Source: Patiria miniata
Lineage: Eukaryota; Echinodermata; Asteroidea; Valvatida; Asterinidae
DNA: 64,000 nt
Assembly (NCBI RefSeq): GCF_015706575.1
Contig: NW_024037074.1
Location: 31,919,334-31,983,333 of the forward strand
Direction: 5' to 3'
The notes beneath the pieces were generated by a model. The model searched no databases and had not been told where the DNA came from. It saw only the letters and a program-made list of their open reading frames with translations. Each line of letters starts with the position of its first letter. Position 1 is the stretch's first letter. Shown piece after piece: positions 12,501-49,800 of the stretch. The translations under genes were made by a program, and so were the position numbers.

Positions 12501-13530
12501 TTACTACAAAAGCAAGGTTAACCCCTTACAATCTGAAATTTTCCAGAAAGATCTGATTTTGCCCAATTTCGCTAAAAAATGCAAGGTTCACCCCTTACAA
12601 TTTGAAATGTTTCATAAACATCTAAATTTTACTAAAAATGCAAGGTTAACCCCTTACAAGCTGCAATTTTCCAGAAACATCTGATTTTGCCCAATTTTGC
12701 TAAAAATGCAAAGTTAACCTCTTACCATCTGAAATTTTCCATAAACACCTGATTTTGCCCTATTTTGCTAAAAAATGCAAGGTTAACTACTGACAATTTG
12801 AATTTTTTTTATAAACATTTAAATTTTCCCAATTTTACTAAAAAAGAAAGGTTGACCCCTTACAATTTGAAATTTTTCATACACATCTTATTTTGCCAAA
12901 TTTTACTACAAAAGCAAGGTTAACCCCTTACAATCTGAAATTTTCCAGAAAGATCTGATTTTGCCCAATTTCGCTAAAAAATGCAAGGTTCACCCCTTAC
13001 AATTTGAAATGTTTCATAAACATCTAAATTCTACTAAAAATGCAAGGTTAACCCCTTACAAGTTGCAATTTTCCAGAAACATCTGATTTTTCCCAATTTT
13101 GCTAAAATGTGAGGTTAACCCCTTGCAAACTGTTAAATCAATACATGAAGTGTCCCATTAGACTTTTTTAAAACAAATTATTTTTCCAGTTTTTAGGGTA
13201 AAGGAATTTTCTCTTTTTCCTTTCTCTTTTGTTGTTGCTATATTTTGCGAATTAACTCATTCGTTTAGAATGCTCATAGTCAATCAAAGAATATTTCACA
13301 CATAGGGGCCTAAATTATATTTTTTTTTTATTTAATAGAGACGCATTGATCGTGCTATCATATACCATTTTATTATTATTGCGAATTACTGTATTGTTTG
13401 GAATGCTCACAATTAAAGACACGTTATTTGAAAGATGTATAAATAATATTAATAAACAATGTACATCTTTATTCTTTCCCGGTATAATTTATGGCGTTTC
13501 TTACGTCAATTGGCAATCGCGTCATTATAT
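9549..13530. mobile_element. Foldback element with ~0.5-kb inverted ends and an internal tandem array
   Basis: The left arm (9549 to about 10045) is the reverse complement of the right arm (about 13036-13530), with a few mismatches and small indels. The outer ends read ATATAATGACGCG and CGCGTCATTATAT. Between them lies an A/T-rich tandem array. No transposase or other coding sequence was recognised, so it is non-autonomous. The left end abuts the 3' LTR exactly, so the true left boundary may have been replaced by the LTR insertion. This modular design (unique inverted ends, tandem repeats inside) recalls foldback transposons such as the TU elements of sea urchins, but I cannot assign a family. 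Confidence 0.87.
9956..13115. repeat. A/T-rich tandem array, ~68-bp monomers, with an orientation switch
   Basis: Monomers carry AAGGTTAACCCCTTACAAT followed by a TTTTC-CAGAAACATCTGA or TTTTCATAAACATCT arm and a GCCCAATTTTGCTAAAA arm. Two subtypes (CAGAAACATCTG and CATAAACATCT) tend to alternate, giving ~136-bp dimers. From 9956 to about 10385 the monomers read in the opposite direction (GTAAGGGGTTAACCTT). After about 10440 they read forward to the right arm. A near-identical ~407-bp block occurs twice (from about 12302 and about 12709). Confidence 0.9.
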
Positions 13531-14085
13531 AATGATAGTCAAATTGATCAAACGAAACTCCGTTTTGATTACAGTCAATTATAAAATATTCATTGATTTA
13601 TGACATACACCTTTGTTTAAATTTTGATACTACCCGTAGACCTGCCGAGCAGCTGTAGATATCAAACTAAACCAAAGTATAAAAGATAGAGGGTAAAAAA
13701 AAAATCAAAAAGTTATGTGCTAGTCAAGCTTTCAGGGATCGGTCTGAGCCATAACAATGCCCCAGCCGATCCCTTAGTTCTCTTCCGGGGTCTCGGCGTC
13801 CCCGACCAATACACACTTCCTTCCCTATCCATCCATATAACCCCGGAGGGCCAGGCACCATGTAAAAGCAAAGAGCTAAGGGAGGAACAGGGCGGCCCCT
13901 AAGCCCTGATCCTCCGAGTGGACCACATGCCCTGAACCTGTACGAAGGCGCCAACCTGGAACTCGCGGACAGTACCAGCAGCAGTGCTTACCGATTAAGC
14001 TAAGGTACTGTTGGTACTTTACGACGGGAAATTAAATCTCTTATAGTGAATAATTGAACTCATACTTTAAAAACCAAATAGACAC
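13531..14085. other. Unassigned sequence beside the foldback element
   Basis: About 550 bp with no convincing gene. It holds a small hairpin (ATCAAACG...CGTTTTGAT near 13548), a C-rich stretch with short open frames (13740-13930), and a tRNA-A-box-like patch on the minus strand near 13985-14005 (TTAGCTTAATCGGTAAGC) without a clear B box. Confidence 0.5.
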
Positions 14086-14158
14086 CAGCGGGATTCGAAC
14101 CCGGGACCCCGTTAACCGTGGACGACGAATCGTAACCACTCGGCCATTTCGTTACCTT
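14086..14158 (-). repeat. tRNA-like (Ser/Leu type) sequence, SINE head or tRNA pseudogene
   Basis: On the minus strand the sequence has an A-box-like TGGCCGAGTGGTTA and a B box GGTTCGAATCC at tRNA-like spacing, as in class II (long variable arm) tRNAs. The putative acceptor ends (GTAACGA and GCTGGTG) do not pair, so I do not call a working tRNA. Confidence 0.6.
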
Positions 14159-14582
14159 AGAATTTTCCTTAAACTGAGAAAAGTTGTCTTTATAGGTGAG
14201 CAAACGCGCCAGGAAGATTACTGGGTCCATTTGCTTTACCTTAATGGGTAAAAACAAGTCGATATAATGAGCCCAGTGTGTTTGGTTTGTTAGGAAGCTG
14301 CATAACACAGCCTAATGTGCAAAACAGTCGTGTGCTAGGCGGATCATTACGCAACAATGAACACCGCAATTGTGTATTTTCAAAAGGCAGACGCGTAGAT
14401 TTCTACTCTTTGTATCTGGGCACATATAGATTCTCACCTTCCTCTTCAGCTATTTTGACTTTCTTAAAAAGAAAAATAGAGACTGTCAGCGAATCTCCGG
14501 GAGTTAAAATAAGGATCGTCCCCTCGATAGACCTCAGACTCAGTAAAGTTTAACATTGGGCTCTTTTTCAACAGCTGTTTTT

Positions 14583-14931
14583 GCGGAAACTTTACATCTG
14601 GATTTTTTAGAAGCATCTGATTTTGCCCAATTTTAGTAAAATATGCTCCAAATTTTTCTAAAAAAGCAAGATTAACCCCTTACCATTTTAGATTTTCATA
14701 CAAATCTGATTTTGTAAAATTTTACTAAATATACAAGGTACACCTCTTACAATTAAAAAATTTTCATAAACATTTCTTTTTGCCCAATTTTGCTAGAAAT
14801 ACAAGGTTAAGCCCTAACAATCTGCAATTTTCCAGAATCATCTGATTGTGTCCTAATTTGCTAAAAAAAAATGCAAGGTTAACCCCTTACAATTTGATTT
14901 TTCATAAACATCTAATTTTGCCCAATTTTAC
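14583..14931. repeat. Dispersed copy of the array's turning-point segment
   Basis: About 350 bp nearly identical to about 10389-10730 in the foldback element, starting GCGGAAACTTTACATCTGG in both. It includes the same irregular monomers (ATATGCTCCAAATTTT, then ATACAAGGTACACCTCTTAC). The inverted ends are not copied. It is therefore a captured or transposed array fragment about 1 kb from the parent element. Confidence 0.85.
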
Positions 14932-15258
14932 ATCAGCTTATGCTAATAAATTATCAGGTAACTGGATCATTAAACGGGACAGGTGCACATCGGCCTTGGA
15001 GCTCAGACCATCTGTCATTCACTCCTTAATGCATAGATGATGCATATTAACACTATGGGTATAGTACAGGCACAGCTGGGGGTACTGCCCAAACAATGAT
15101 GAATGCATTGCGTATGCTTAAAGAATTACCCACAACTCCGGTTTTTACCGTTTAGGTCTGGCTCTAATCACTTTACGCGATCCCCTGACGTCTCATACAC
15201 TGACTTTAGGCAAAATAGTCAGACTTTCGCGGTCTAGTAACCAGACTTTGACTCTTAA
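14932..15258. other. Unassigned intergenic sequence
   Basis: About 330 bp between the dispersed array fragment and the next minisatellite. I see no gene, RNA or repeat I can support here. Confidence 0.4.
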
Positions 15259-15645
15259 CGAAACATCGAATGAAAAGGGAAACATCAAATGCATATTGCA
15301 AAAGATCGAATGCAAACATACCGATGAAACATCGAATACAAATAGCTCGAAATGTCAAACATATGTGTAAAACATTGCTAACATATTTGAGAATATCGCA
15401 AATATATTGTAAAACAACACACACAATTGTATCGAAAAACATCGCACATTTAATGCAAAAAATCGAACATAATATTGAAAACATCGCACATATATATCGT
15501 CAAAAACATCGCACATATAAATTGAAAATCGCATATAAATGTAAAACATCGCACACATATATTGAACATCGCACATATATTGTAAAACATCGCACAAATA
15601 TATTAAACATCGCGCAAATAATGAAAAACATCGCATACTTGTTGT
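15259..15645 (+). repeat. Degenerate minisatellite, AAACATCGCACATATATTG type
   Basis: The motif AAACATCGCACA/AAACATCGAAT recurs with A/T-rich spacers at a loose 20-30-bp period. Examples are near 15440, 15479, 15505, 15545, 15565, 15587 and 15607. Long open frames on both strands here come from the repeat and are not called as genes. Confidence 0.75.
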
Positions 15646-15654
15646 CAAAACGTT

Positions 15655-16045
15655 CGATCATCCACTTTTCTGTTTTTCTGAAAGGAGAAAAGCAGATGGC
15701 CACTTTTCGTCCACCTGAGTAAAATTTTCTTTTCAGGTGGCAGAAAAGCAGAAAAATGCATTGTCACAAAACGTTAATCTGTTTTCTGCTTTTAGTGATA
15801 GCGAAAAAAAGCAGATGGCCACTTTTCTTCCGCCGGCCGGAAAAGCTAGGAGGAAAAGTAAAATCTGCTTTTCTGGTAGCAGAAGAGCACAAAAGTAGAA
15901 AAATGCAAATCTACAAAAAAGTTCAATTAGTTTTTCAAGTAGCAGAAAAGTCGAAAAGTCGAAAAATGAATTGTTTAAAAACGTAGGCCTATCTGCTGTT
16001 CTGCTTTTCTGATAGCGGAAAAGCAGATGGCAACTTTTTGTCCTA
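15655..16045. repeat. Degenerate repeats of an AGCAGATGGCCACTTTT / CTGCTTTTCTG motif
   Basis: AAAAGCAGATGGCCACTTTT recurs near 15690, 15808 and, as AGCAGATGGCAACTTTT, 16021. It is mixed with inverted CTGCTTTTCTG motifs near 15868 and 16000, so each unit is partly self-complementary. The tract ends about 160 bp before the HSD17B4 start codon, close to or within the promoter region. Confidence 0.65.
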
Positions 16046-16205
16046 GGTTCAGCCCACTGCACTATTAAAGATCGCTACGACTCAACAGAGGGCGCTGTGT
16101 TTTCATGCCAGGTCATCTCGCTGCCCTTGAAGTTGAACTGAGCAAACTTTTTAGCTGGAACTGCCGGCCGTTCGCGTCAAGAGCTGAAGAAAGTGACTCC
16201 GTGAA
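16046..16205 (+). promoter_or_regulatory. Probable 5' UTR and proximal promoter of HSD17B4
   Basis: The interval between the upstream repeat tract and the start codon is more GC-balanced than its surroundings. No TATA box is obvious. An AGGTCA nuclear-receptor half-site lies at 16110-16115, but a second half-site at DR1 spacing was not seen. The transcription start cannot be placed from sequence alone. Confidence 0.4.
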
Positions 16206-43107
<26,902 letters not shown>

Positions 43108-43401
43108 ACAACCCAAGCCAAAGTCCAGAACACCCCAGCCAAGATCTAGGTTGCCCTAGCCGAGCAAGGCTGGGGTGTGTGGGACGATAGCCACCTGACA
43201 CTTAACAAATCTACCTGAATACAGGTGGTATAATTATCGTTAAAGCCCTAAGGATCATTTGCAATTAGCCGGAATAGTACCTACCGATATAACAACTCAA
43301 ACCTTGCTACAAGTGACTATAGGACTAGTACCAACTGCCCATTATTATTCCACCTGAAATGGTGATGTTTGGAAGGAAACTATAATTGAAGGTGGTTTCA
43401 A
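43108..43401 (+). other. Probable HSD17B4 3' UTR start
   Basis: Sequence after the stop codon, with CCCAGCCAAG/CCCTAGCCGAG partial repeats. No close AATAAA was found. Candidate AATAAA signals further on lie at 44717-44722, 45092-45097 and 45656-45661, and sequence alone does not decide between them. Confidence 0.5.
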
Positions 43402-43762
43402 TAAGGCCAACAAAAATAAGTCTCCAGTTTCTGGTATGCGCACCCGTCGCCGTAGCCATGCGCGTCGGCAAAATGAAAAAGTTTTTTTTTCAATGTAAGA
43501 TGATGGCTCAAAACCGCCAAACTCACTGGTTTGACTGGAATCCTGCTGCTGCACAATTTTAACGTGTTTTTAGATGGTGTTATGATCGAGTATAAGCTTT
43601 AGTGGCCTTTCTGGGCTCCAATACATTTTGCACTAAATTTAGTTGGGCACCATTTGCAGGCATCATTTGAAGGGAAAAAAGTCACCAAAAAAAGCCGCGT
43701 CGCCGCACCACTTTTGGGGCAAGCTCCATACCAGAAACCAGAGACTTTTTTGTTTGGCCTTA
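43402..43762. mobile_element. GGCCAAAAA-ended MITE in the 3' flank or 3' UTR of HSD17B4
   Basis: The left end TAAGGCCAACAAAAATAAGT, with CTCCAGTTTCTGGTATG, pairs with the right end CATACCAGAAACCAGAGACT...GTTTGGCCTTA. It is close in its ends to 33372-33736. If the transcript runs to a distal poly(A) site, this hairpin would be in the mature mRNA. Confidence 0.83.
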
Positions 43763-44209
43763 GCAATAGGAATCCAGTTACAAGTCCCCCAAAATTTACG
43801 CATATGTTTTCTCTGGTTTTTTCAAAACCTATAGTAGCCACTGAGCTTAAACTTGAACGGGTTAGTTGTTATGCACACATCTTAAGATTTTGAGCAATTT
43901 TGTTGTTTCAAACAGAAAAAAATTCATAAAAGCAACTTATCCTGCATACTTAAAGAAGATTGGTTTTGTGAGTCAGAGATTCATGGATTCATTGTAGCAA
44001 GACTAGACAAACCTAGAATAACTGGTCCCATTGCATACACAATTCTATTCAATGTTTGTTTTATTTCATAAATTTGGTCGAATGGGCTTGATTTTACATT
44101 CCTTGGCATTATGGGGTAATCCTATATGATAGCACTGCCTGTTAATCAGCTTGTTAGGCTGGGACCAGCACAAACTATGCCGTTTTAGTTGTAGATAAGT
44201 CCTTACAAA

Positions 44210-44658
44210 TCAATCGCAAGTCTGTCACAAGTTAATCATGAGTCAATCACAAGTCAATCACAAGTCCATCGCAAGTCAATCACAAGTCAGTCACAAGTCA
44301 ATCGCAAGTCAATCGCAAGTCCATCGCAAGTCAATCACAAGTCAATCACAAGTCAATCGCAAGTCCATCGCAAGTCAATCACCAGTCAATCACAAGTCCA
44401 TCACAAGTCAATCACAAGTCAATCACAAGTCAATCTCAAGTCAATCACAAGTCAATCACAAGTCAATCAAGAGTCAATCACAAGTCAATCACAAGTCACT
44501 CACAAGTCAACCACAAGTCAAATTACAAGTCAGTCACAAGTCAGTCACAATTCAATCACACGTCAATCACAAGTCAATCACAAGTCAATCACAAGTCAAT
44601 CACAAGTCAATCACAAGTCAATCACAAGTCAATCACAAGTCAATCACAAGTCACAAGT
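44210..44658 (+). repeat. 11-bp minisatellite, CAAGTCAATCA type
   Basis: About 40 tandem units of 11 bp (CAAGTCAATCA, with CATCG, CAGTC and CACTC variants). Three units make 33 bp, so an open frame of about 140 codons exists at 44238-44660 with the repeat SQSQVNHKSIT. It has no start context or splice support, and I do not call it a gene. Confidence 0.95.
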
Positions 44659-44660
44659 GA

Positions 44661-46197
44661 ATTGACAAGCTATTCAAATACACTTGACAAAAATGCATTC
44701 CTTTGTTGACAGTTAAAATAAAATACATTTCCAGTCGTGATATTTGCAAAATCAAGTTTAAAATATGCCATACAATCACCTTTGAACGTTAAATTAAAAC
44801 AGTAATTTTAAAAGAATCAGCTTCGAAACTGTAAAATCCAAGTCCTTATAACTTCTGACCCATTTTATTAAATGATCTTAAGTTAGCAAAATATATTATA
44901 AAAAATCCAGAAAGAAAAAAAAATATTTTACGACTTTAGCAGAAAATGTTTTGTACTTGATCTGTTTTTATTGTCCATGTATTCCAGAATGCAAGAATTG
45001 TTTAAGCAGAATGCATGAATGATTTCATGGGAATAATTCCAAAATAATGATTGTTCTGCTGATTTTTGCATTGTATACTGTATTATGTTTGAATAAAGTT
45101 GAGAAGATGTTTGTGAAAAACGATGACGGTGAGGAAAATTTAATGAGGAAAATGTAACTACAAGAAATGTTGAGCAATCGTTTTTGAAAAGTGTTATATG
45201 AAATTGCATTTGTGGAGAATCTGTTGTATGATTTGGAAGTTAGTCACTAAGACCGGAATCTGATATTCGTGATTTAAAATCATTGGATATCAAATCAAAC
45301 TTGGATATCAACACATGAATTATGATTTCATTATGATTTATTCATAGTTTGGCAAGACTTATAGTTGTTTAATGATTTTATATGCTTTGTAGTCATTTGT
45401 GGATTCCTACAAGAAATGTAATTTCTTTTTTTACATCGTTGCTCATTCATTCAAATGATTACCTGCGACTTACAATATTGCTATGGGCATTAATAGTCAT
45501 GGAAGAGAAATTAAAATAAATTTCCATATGAATTATTGTTTAGTAGTTTTCATATGTTTATGATTATTTTCAGTTGCAATTGTTCACATGCAAAGTAGGA
45601 TCAGTTACCAGATATTAATAAATGTATGAATTAATGATTTGTATTTGGATTTGAAAATAAAGCATTTTCACAAAATCCCCCGGGAAAAAAAACTTGTACT
45701 GATCAAAATGTCTCAAATTTCAGCCATTTTATTTAACACTCACACGCAATTTAGTTTTTGAGGCATCATTAACACATGTTTCAGTGTTTTTTACTTTAAA
45801 AGTGGAAAAATATGGGAAAACGGGCAACAATAAATTAGAGCCACGTGGTTAAAAAAAAACAGACACCAGAAATGAACAAAGATTTGTTTCGAACAAAAAG
45901 TGAAACTCCTTTTCTTAAAGTATGATGTATTTTGGCCTGAATGCAATTTTCTTTTTGGGACATCCTTCCGAAAAAAAGCAGAAGAGCCCAACCATAACAA
46001 GGCCTTTCCGCAATTTCAAAAATAGCACTGACTCGACTTGTATTAGTGATCATAGCTGGTTTCCGCAGGCCCACGCAATGTCACCGCGCGATGACCTTCG
46101 TCACAAAGGGTTGTTCTTTTGGAACACATTGACTTCACCATTGTTGCGGATACAAAGGCATCAAAGGACACCATTTTTGTTTGTGATATACATCATG
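44661..46197. other. A/T-rich intergenic stretch
   Basis: About 1.5 kb of A/T-rich sequence between the minisatellite and the hairpin array. It holds two of the candidate poly(A) signals (45092, 45656) and one lies just inside it at 44717. No gene or repeat was recognised. Confidence 0.5.
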
Positions 46198-46209
46198 AGT
46201 CCATTGATC

Positions 46210-46895
46210 ACCCCTAGAGATACCACCTCTGGGGGCGACCGTTGTTGGGCGATCGTTATAGATCGCCCCCAGCGGTACATCCTCTAGAGGCGACTGTTAT
46301 AGATCGCCCCCGGCGGTACAGCCTCTAGAGGCGACCGTTATTAGTCGCCCCCAGCGGTACATCCTCTAGAGGCGACCATTGTTAGTCGCCCCCAGCGGAA
46401 CAGCCTCTAGGGGCGACCACTATAGATCGCCCCCAGCGGTACAGCCTCTAGGGGCGACCAATAATTGTCGCCCCTAGCGGTATACAAAAACGCGCGTACC
46501 GCTAGGGGCGACAATTATTGGTCGCCCCTAGCGGAAGTTCCTTTAGGGGCGACCAATAATTGTCGCCCCTAGCGGTATACAAAAACGCGCGTACCGCTAG
46601 GGGCGACAATTATTGGTCGCCCCTAGCGGAAGTTCCTTTAGGGGCGACCAATAATTGTCGCCCCTAGCGGTATTCAAAAACGCACGTACCGCTAGGGGCG
46701 ACAATTGTAGGTCGCCCCTAGCGGACGTTCCTCTAGAGGCGACAATGATTGGTCGCCCCTAGCGGAAGTTCCTTTAGGGGCGACTAATAATTGTCGCCCC
46801 TAGCGGTATACAAAAACGCACGTACCGCTAGGGGCGACAATTATTGGTCGCTCATAAAGGTATTTCAGCTAGGGGCGACAATAAACCGTCGCCTT
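46210..46895. repeat. GC-rich hairpin array, block A
   Basis: Tandem short palindromes such as CCGCTAGGGGCGAC-N8-GTCGCCCCTAGCGG (14-bp arms). In the regular part the unit is 95 bp: GTACCGCTAGG occurs at 46496, 46591 and 46686, with TATACAAAAACGC linkers. The left part has CTCTAGAGGCGACC variants of about 60 bp. No coding sequence. Confidence 0.9.
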
Positions 46896-49800
46896 TATAT
46901 GAATTTCTTTGTATTGATCTACTGCCCCTTATTCGAGTTGGAATGTGTTCGAGGGTCCCTAAGGAGTCTTTCCAGGAAGTTTCGCGCAATTTCATTTTTT
47001 GGCCAAAATTGACAAAAAATGCAAGGGGTTAGCCTTACATTTTGTATGAAATTTGGCCAAAATATGAATTTCTTTGTATTGATATATCTGTCCCTAAATC
47101 GAGTTGGAATATATTCGAGGGTCCCTTAGGAGTCTTTCCAGGAAGTTTCGCGCAATTTCATTTTTTGGCCAAAATTGACAAAAATTTGCAAGGGGAAAGC
47201 CTTACATTTTGTATGAAATTTGGCCAAAATATGAATTTCTTTGTATTGATATATCTGTCCCTAAATCGAGTTGGAATGTGTTCGAGGGTCCCTTAGGAGT
47301 CTTTCCAGGAAGTTTCGCGCAATTTCATTTTTTGGCCAAAATTGACAAAAAATGCAAGGGGTTAGCCTTACATTTTGTATGAAATTTGGCCAAAATATGA
47401 ATTTCTTTGTATTGATATATCTGTCCCTAAATAGAGTTGGAATGTGTTCGAGGGTCCCTTAGGAGTCTTTCCATGAAGTTTCGCGCAATTTTATTTTTTG
47501 GCCAAAATCGACAAAAAATGCAAGGGGTTAGCCTTACATTTTGTATGAAATTTGGCCAAAATATGAATTTCTTTGTATTGATATATCTGCCCCTAAATCG
47601 AGTTGAAATATATTCGAGGGTCCTTTAGGAGTCTTTCCAGGAAGTTTCGCGCAATTTCATTTTTTGGCCAAAATTGACAAAAAATGCAAGGGGTTAGCCT
47701 TACATTTTGTATGAAATTTGGCCAAAATATGAATTTCTTTGTATTGATATATCTGTCCCTAAATCAAAGTTGGAATGTGTTCGAGGGTCCCTTAGGAGTC
47801 TTTCTAGGAAGTTTCGCGCAATTTCATTTTTTGGCCAAAATTGACAAAAGTTGCAAGGGGTAAGCCTTACATTTTTTATGAAATTTCGCCAAAATATGAA
47901 TTTCTTTCTATTGATATATCTCTGCCCCTCAATCGAGTTGGAATATATTCGAGGGTCCCTTAGGAGTCTTTCCAGGAAGTTTCGCGCAATTTCATTTTTT
48001 GGCCAAAATTGACAAAAATTTGCAAGGGGAAAGCCTTACATTTTGTATGAAATTTGGCCAAAATATGAATTTCTTTGTATTGATATATCTGTCCCTAAAT
48101 CGAGTTGGAATGTGTTCGAGGGTCCCTTAGGAGTCTTTCCAGGAAGTTTCGCGCAATTTCATTTTTTGGCCAAAATTGACAAAAAATGCAAGGGGTTAGC
48201 CTTACATTTTGTATGAAATTTGGCCAAAATATGAATTTCTTTGTATTGATATATCTGTCCCTAAATAGAGTTGGAATGTGTTTGAGGGTTCCTTAGGAGT
48301 CTTTCCAGGAAGTTTCGCGCAATTTTATTTTTTGGCCAAAATTGACAAAAAATGCAAGGGGTTAGCCTTACATTTTGTATGAAATTTGGCCAAAATATGA
48401 ATTTCTTTGTATTGATATATCTGCCCCTAAATCGAGTTGAAATATATTCGAGGGTCCTTTAGGAGTCTTTCCAGGAAGTTTCGCGCAATTTCATTTTTTG
48501 GCCAAAATTGACAAAAGTTGCAAGGGGTAAGCCTTACATTTTGTATGAAATTTGGCCAAAATATGAATTTCTTTGTATTGATATATCTCTGCCCCTCAAT
48601 CGAGTTGGAATATATTCGAGGGTCCCTTAGGAGTCTTTCCAGGAAGTTTCGCGCAATTTCATTTTTTGGCCAAAATTGACAAAAATTTGCAAGGGGAAAG
48701 CCTTACATTTTGTATGAAATTTGGCCAAAATATGAATTTCTTTGTATTGATATATCTGTCCCTAAATAGAGTTGGAATGTGTTCGAGGGTCCCTTAGGAG
48801 TCTTTCCATGAAGTTTCGCGCAATTTTATTTTTTGGCCAAAATTGACAAAAAATGCAAGGGGTTAGCCTTACATTTTGTATGAAATTTGGCCAAAATATG
48901 AATTTCTTTGTATTGATATATCTGCCCCTAAATCGAGTTGAAATATATTCGAGGGTCCTTTAGGAGTCTTTCCAGGAAGTTTCGCGCAATTTCATTTTTT
49001 GGCCAAAATTGACAAAAAATGCAAGGGGTTAGCTTTACATTTTGTATGAAATTTGGCCAAAATATGAATTTTTTTGTATTGATATATCTGTCCCTAAATC
49101 GAGTTGGAATGTGTTCGAGGGTCCCTTAGGAGTCTTTCTAGGAAGTTTCGCGCAATTTCATTTTTTGGCCAAAATTGACAAAAATTTGCAAGGGGAAAGC
49201 CTTACATTTTGTATGAAATTTGGCCAAAATATGAATTTCTTTGTATTGATATATCTGTCCCTAAATCGAGTTGGAATGTGTTCGAGGGTCCCTTAGGAGT
49301 CTTTCCAGGAAGTTTCGCGCAATTTCATTTTTTGGCCAAAATTGACAAAAAATGCAAGGGGTTAGCCTTACATTTTGTATGAAATTTGGCCAAAATATGA
49401 ATTTCTTTGTATTGATATATCTGTCCCTAAATAGAGTTGGAATGTGTTTGAGGGTTCCTTAGGAGTCTTTCCAGGAAGTTTCGCGCAATTTTATTTTTTG
49501 GCCAAAATTGACAAAAAATGCAAGGGGTTAGCCTTACATTTTGTATGAAATTTGGCCAAAATATGAATTTCTTTGTATTGATATATCTGCCCCTAAATCG
49601 AGTTGAAATATATTCGAGGGTCCTTTAGGAGTCTTTCCAGGAAGTTTCGCGCAATTTCATTTTTTGGCCAAAATTGACAAAAGTTGCAAGGGGTAAGCCT
49701 TACATTTTGTATGAAATTTGGCCAAAATATGAATTTCTTTGTATTGATATATCTCTGCCCCTCAATCGAGTTGGAATATATTCGAGGGTCCCTTAGGAGT

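Noticed and set aside
13717-13954. Short frames on both strands in the C-rich stretch after the foldback element
   Set aside because: No domain, no splice signals, and composition alone explains the open frames.
14086-14158. A functional tRNA-Ser/Leu gene on the minus strand
   Set aside because: A and B boxes are good, but the acceptor ends do not pair.
15270-15722. A 150-codon frame upstream of HSD17B4
   Set aside because: It lies within the AAACATCGCACA minisatellite, and an equally long frame exists on the other strand.
16110-16115. A PPAR response element (AGGTCA) upstream of HSD17B4
   Set aside because: Only a single half-site is present with no DR1 partner, and a 6-mer occurs by chance. 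It is mentioned only within the promoter entry.
44238-44660. A 140-codon frame encoding SQSQVNHKSIT repeats
   Set aside because: Fully explained by the 11-bp minisatellite, and units vary as noncoding repeats do.
46210-46895. CRISPR-like look of repeated short palindromes
   Set aside because: The window is from an animal genome, the intervals between palindromes are themselves repeated and not unique spacers, and there are no cas genes.
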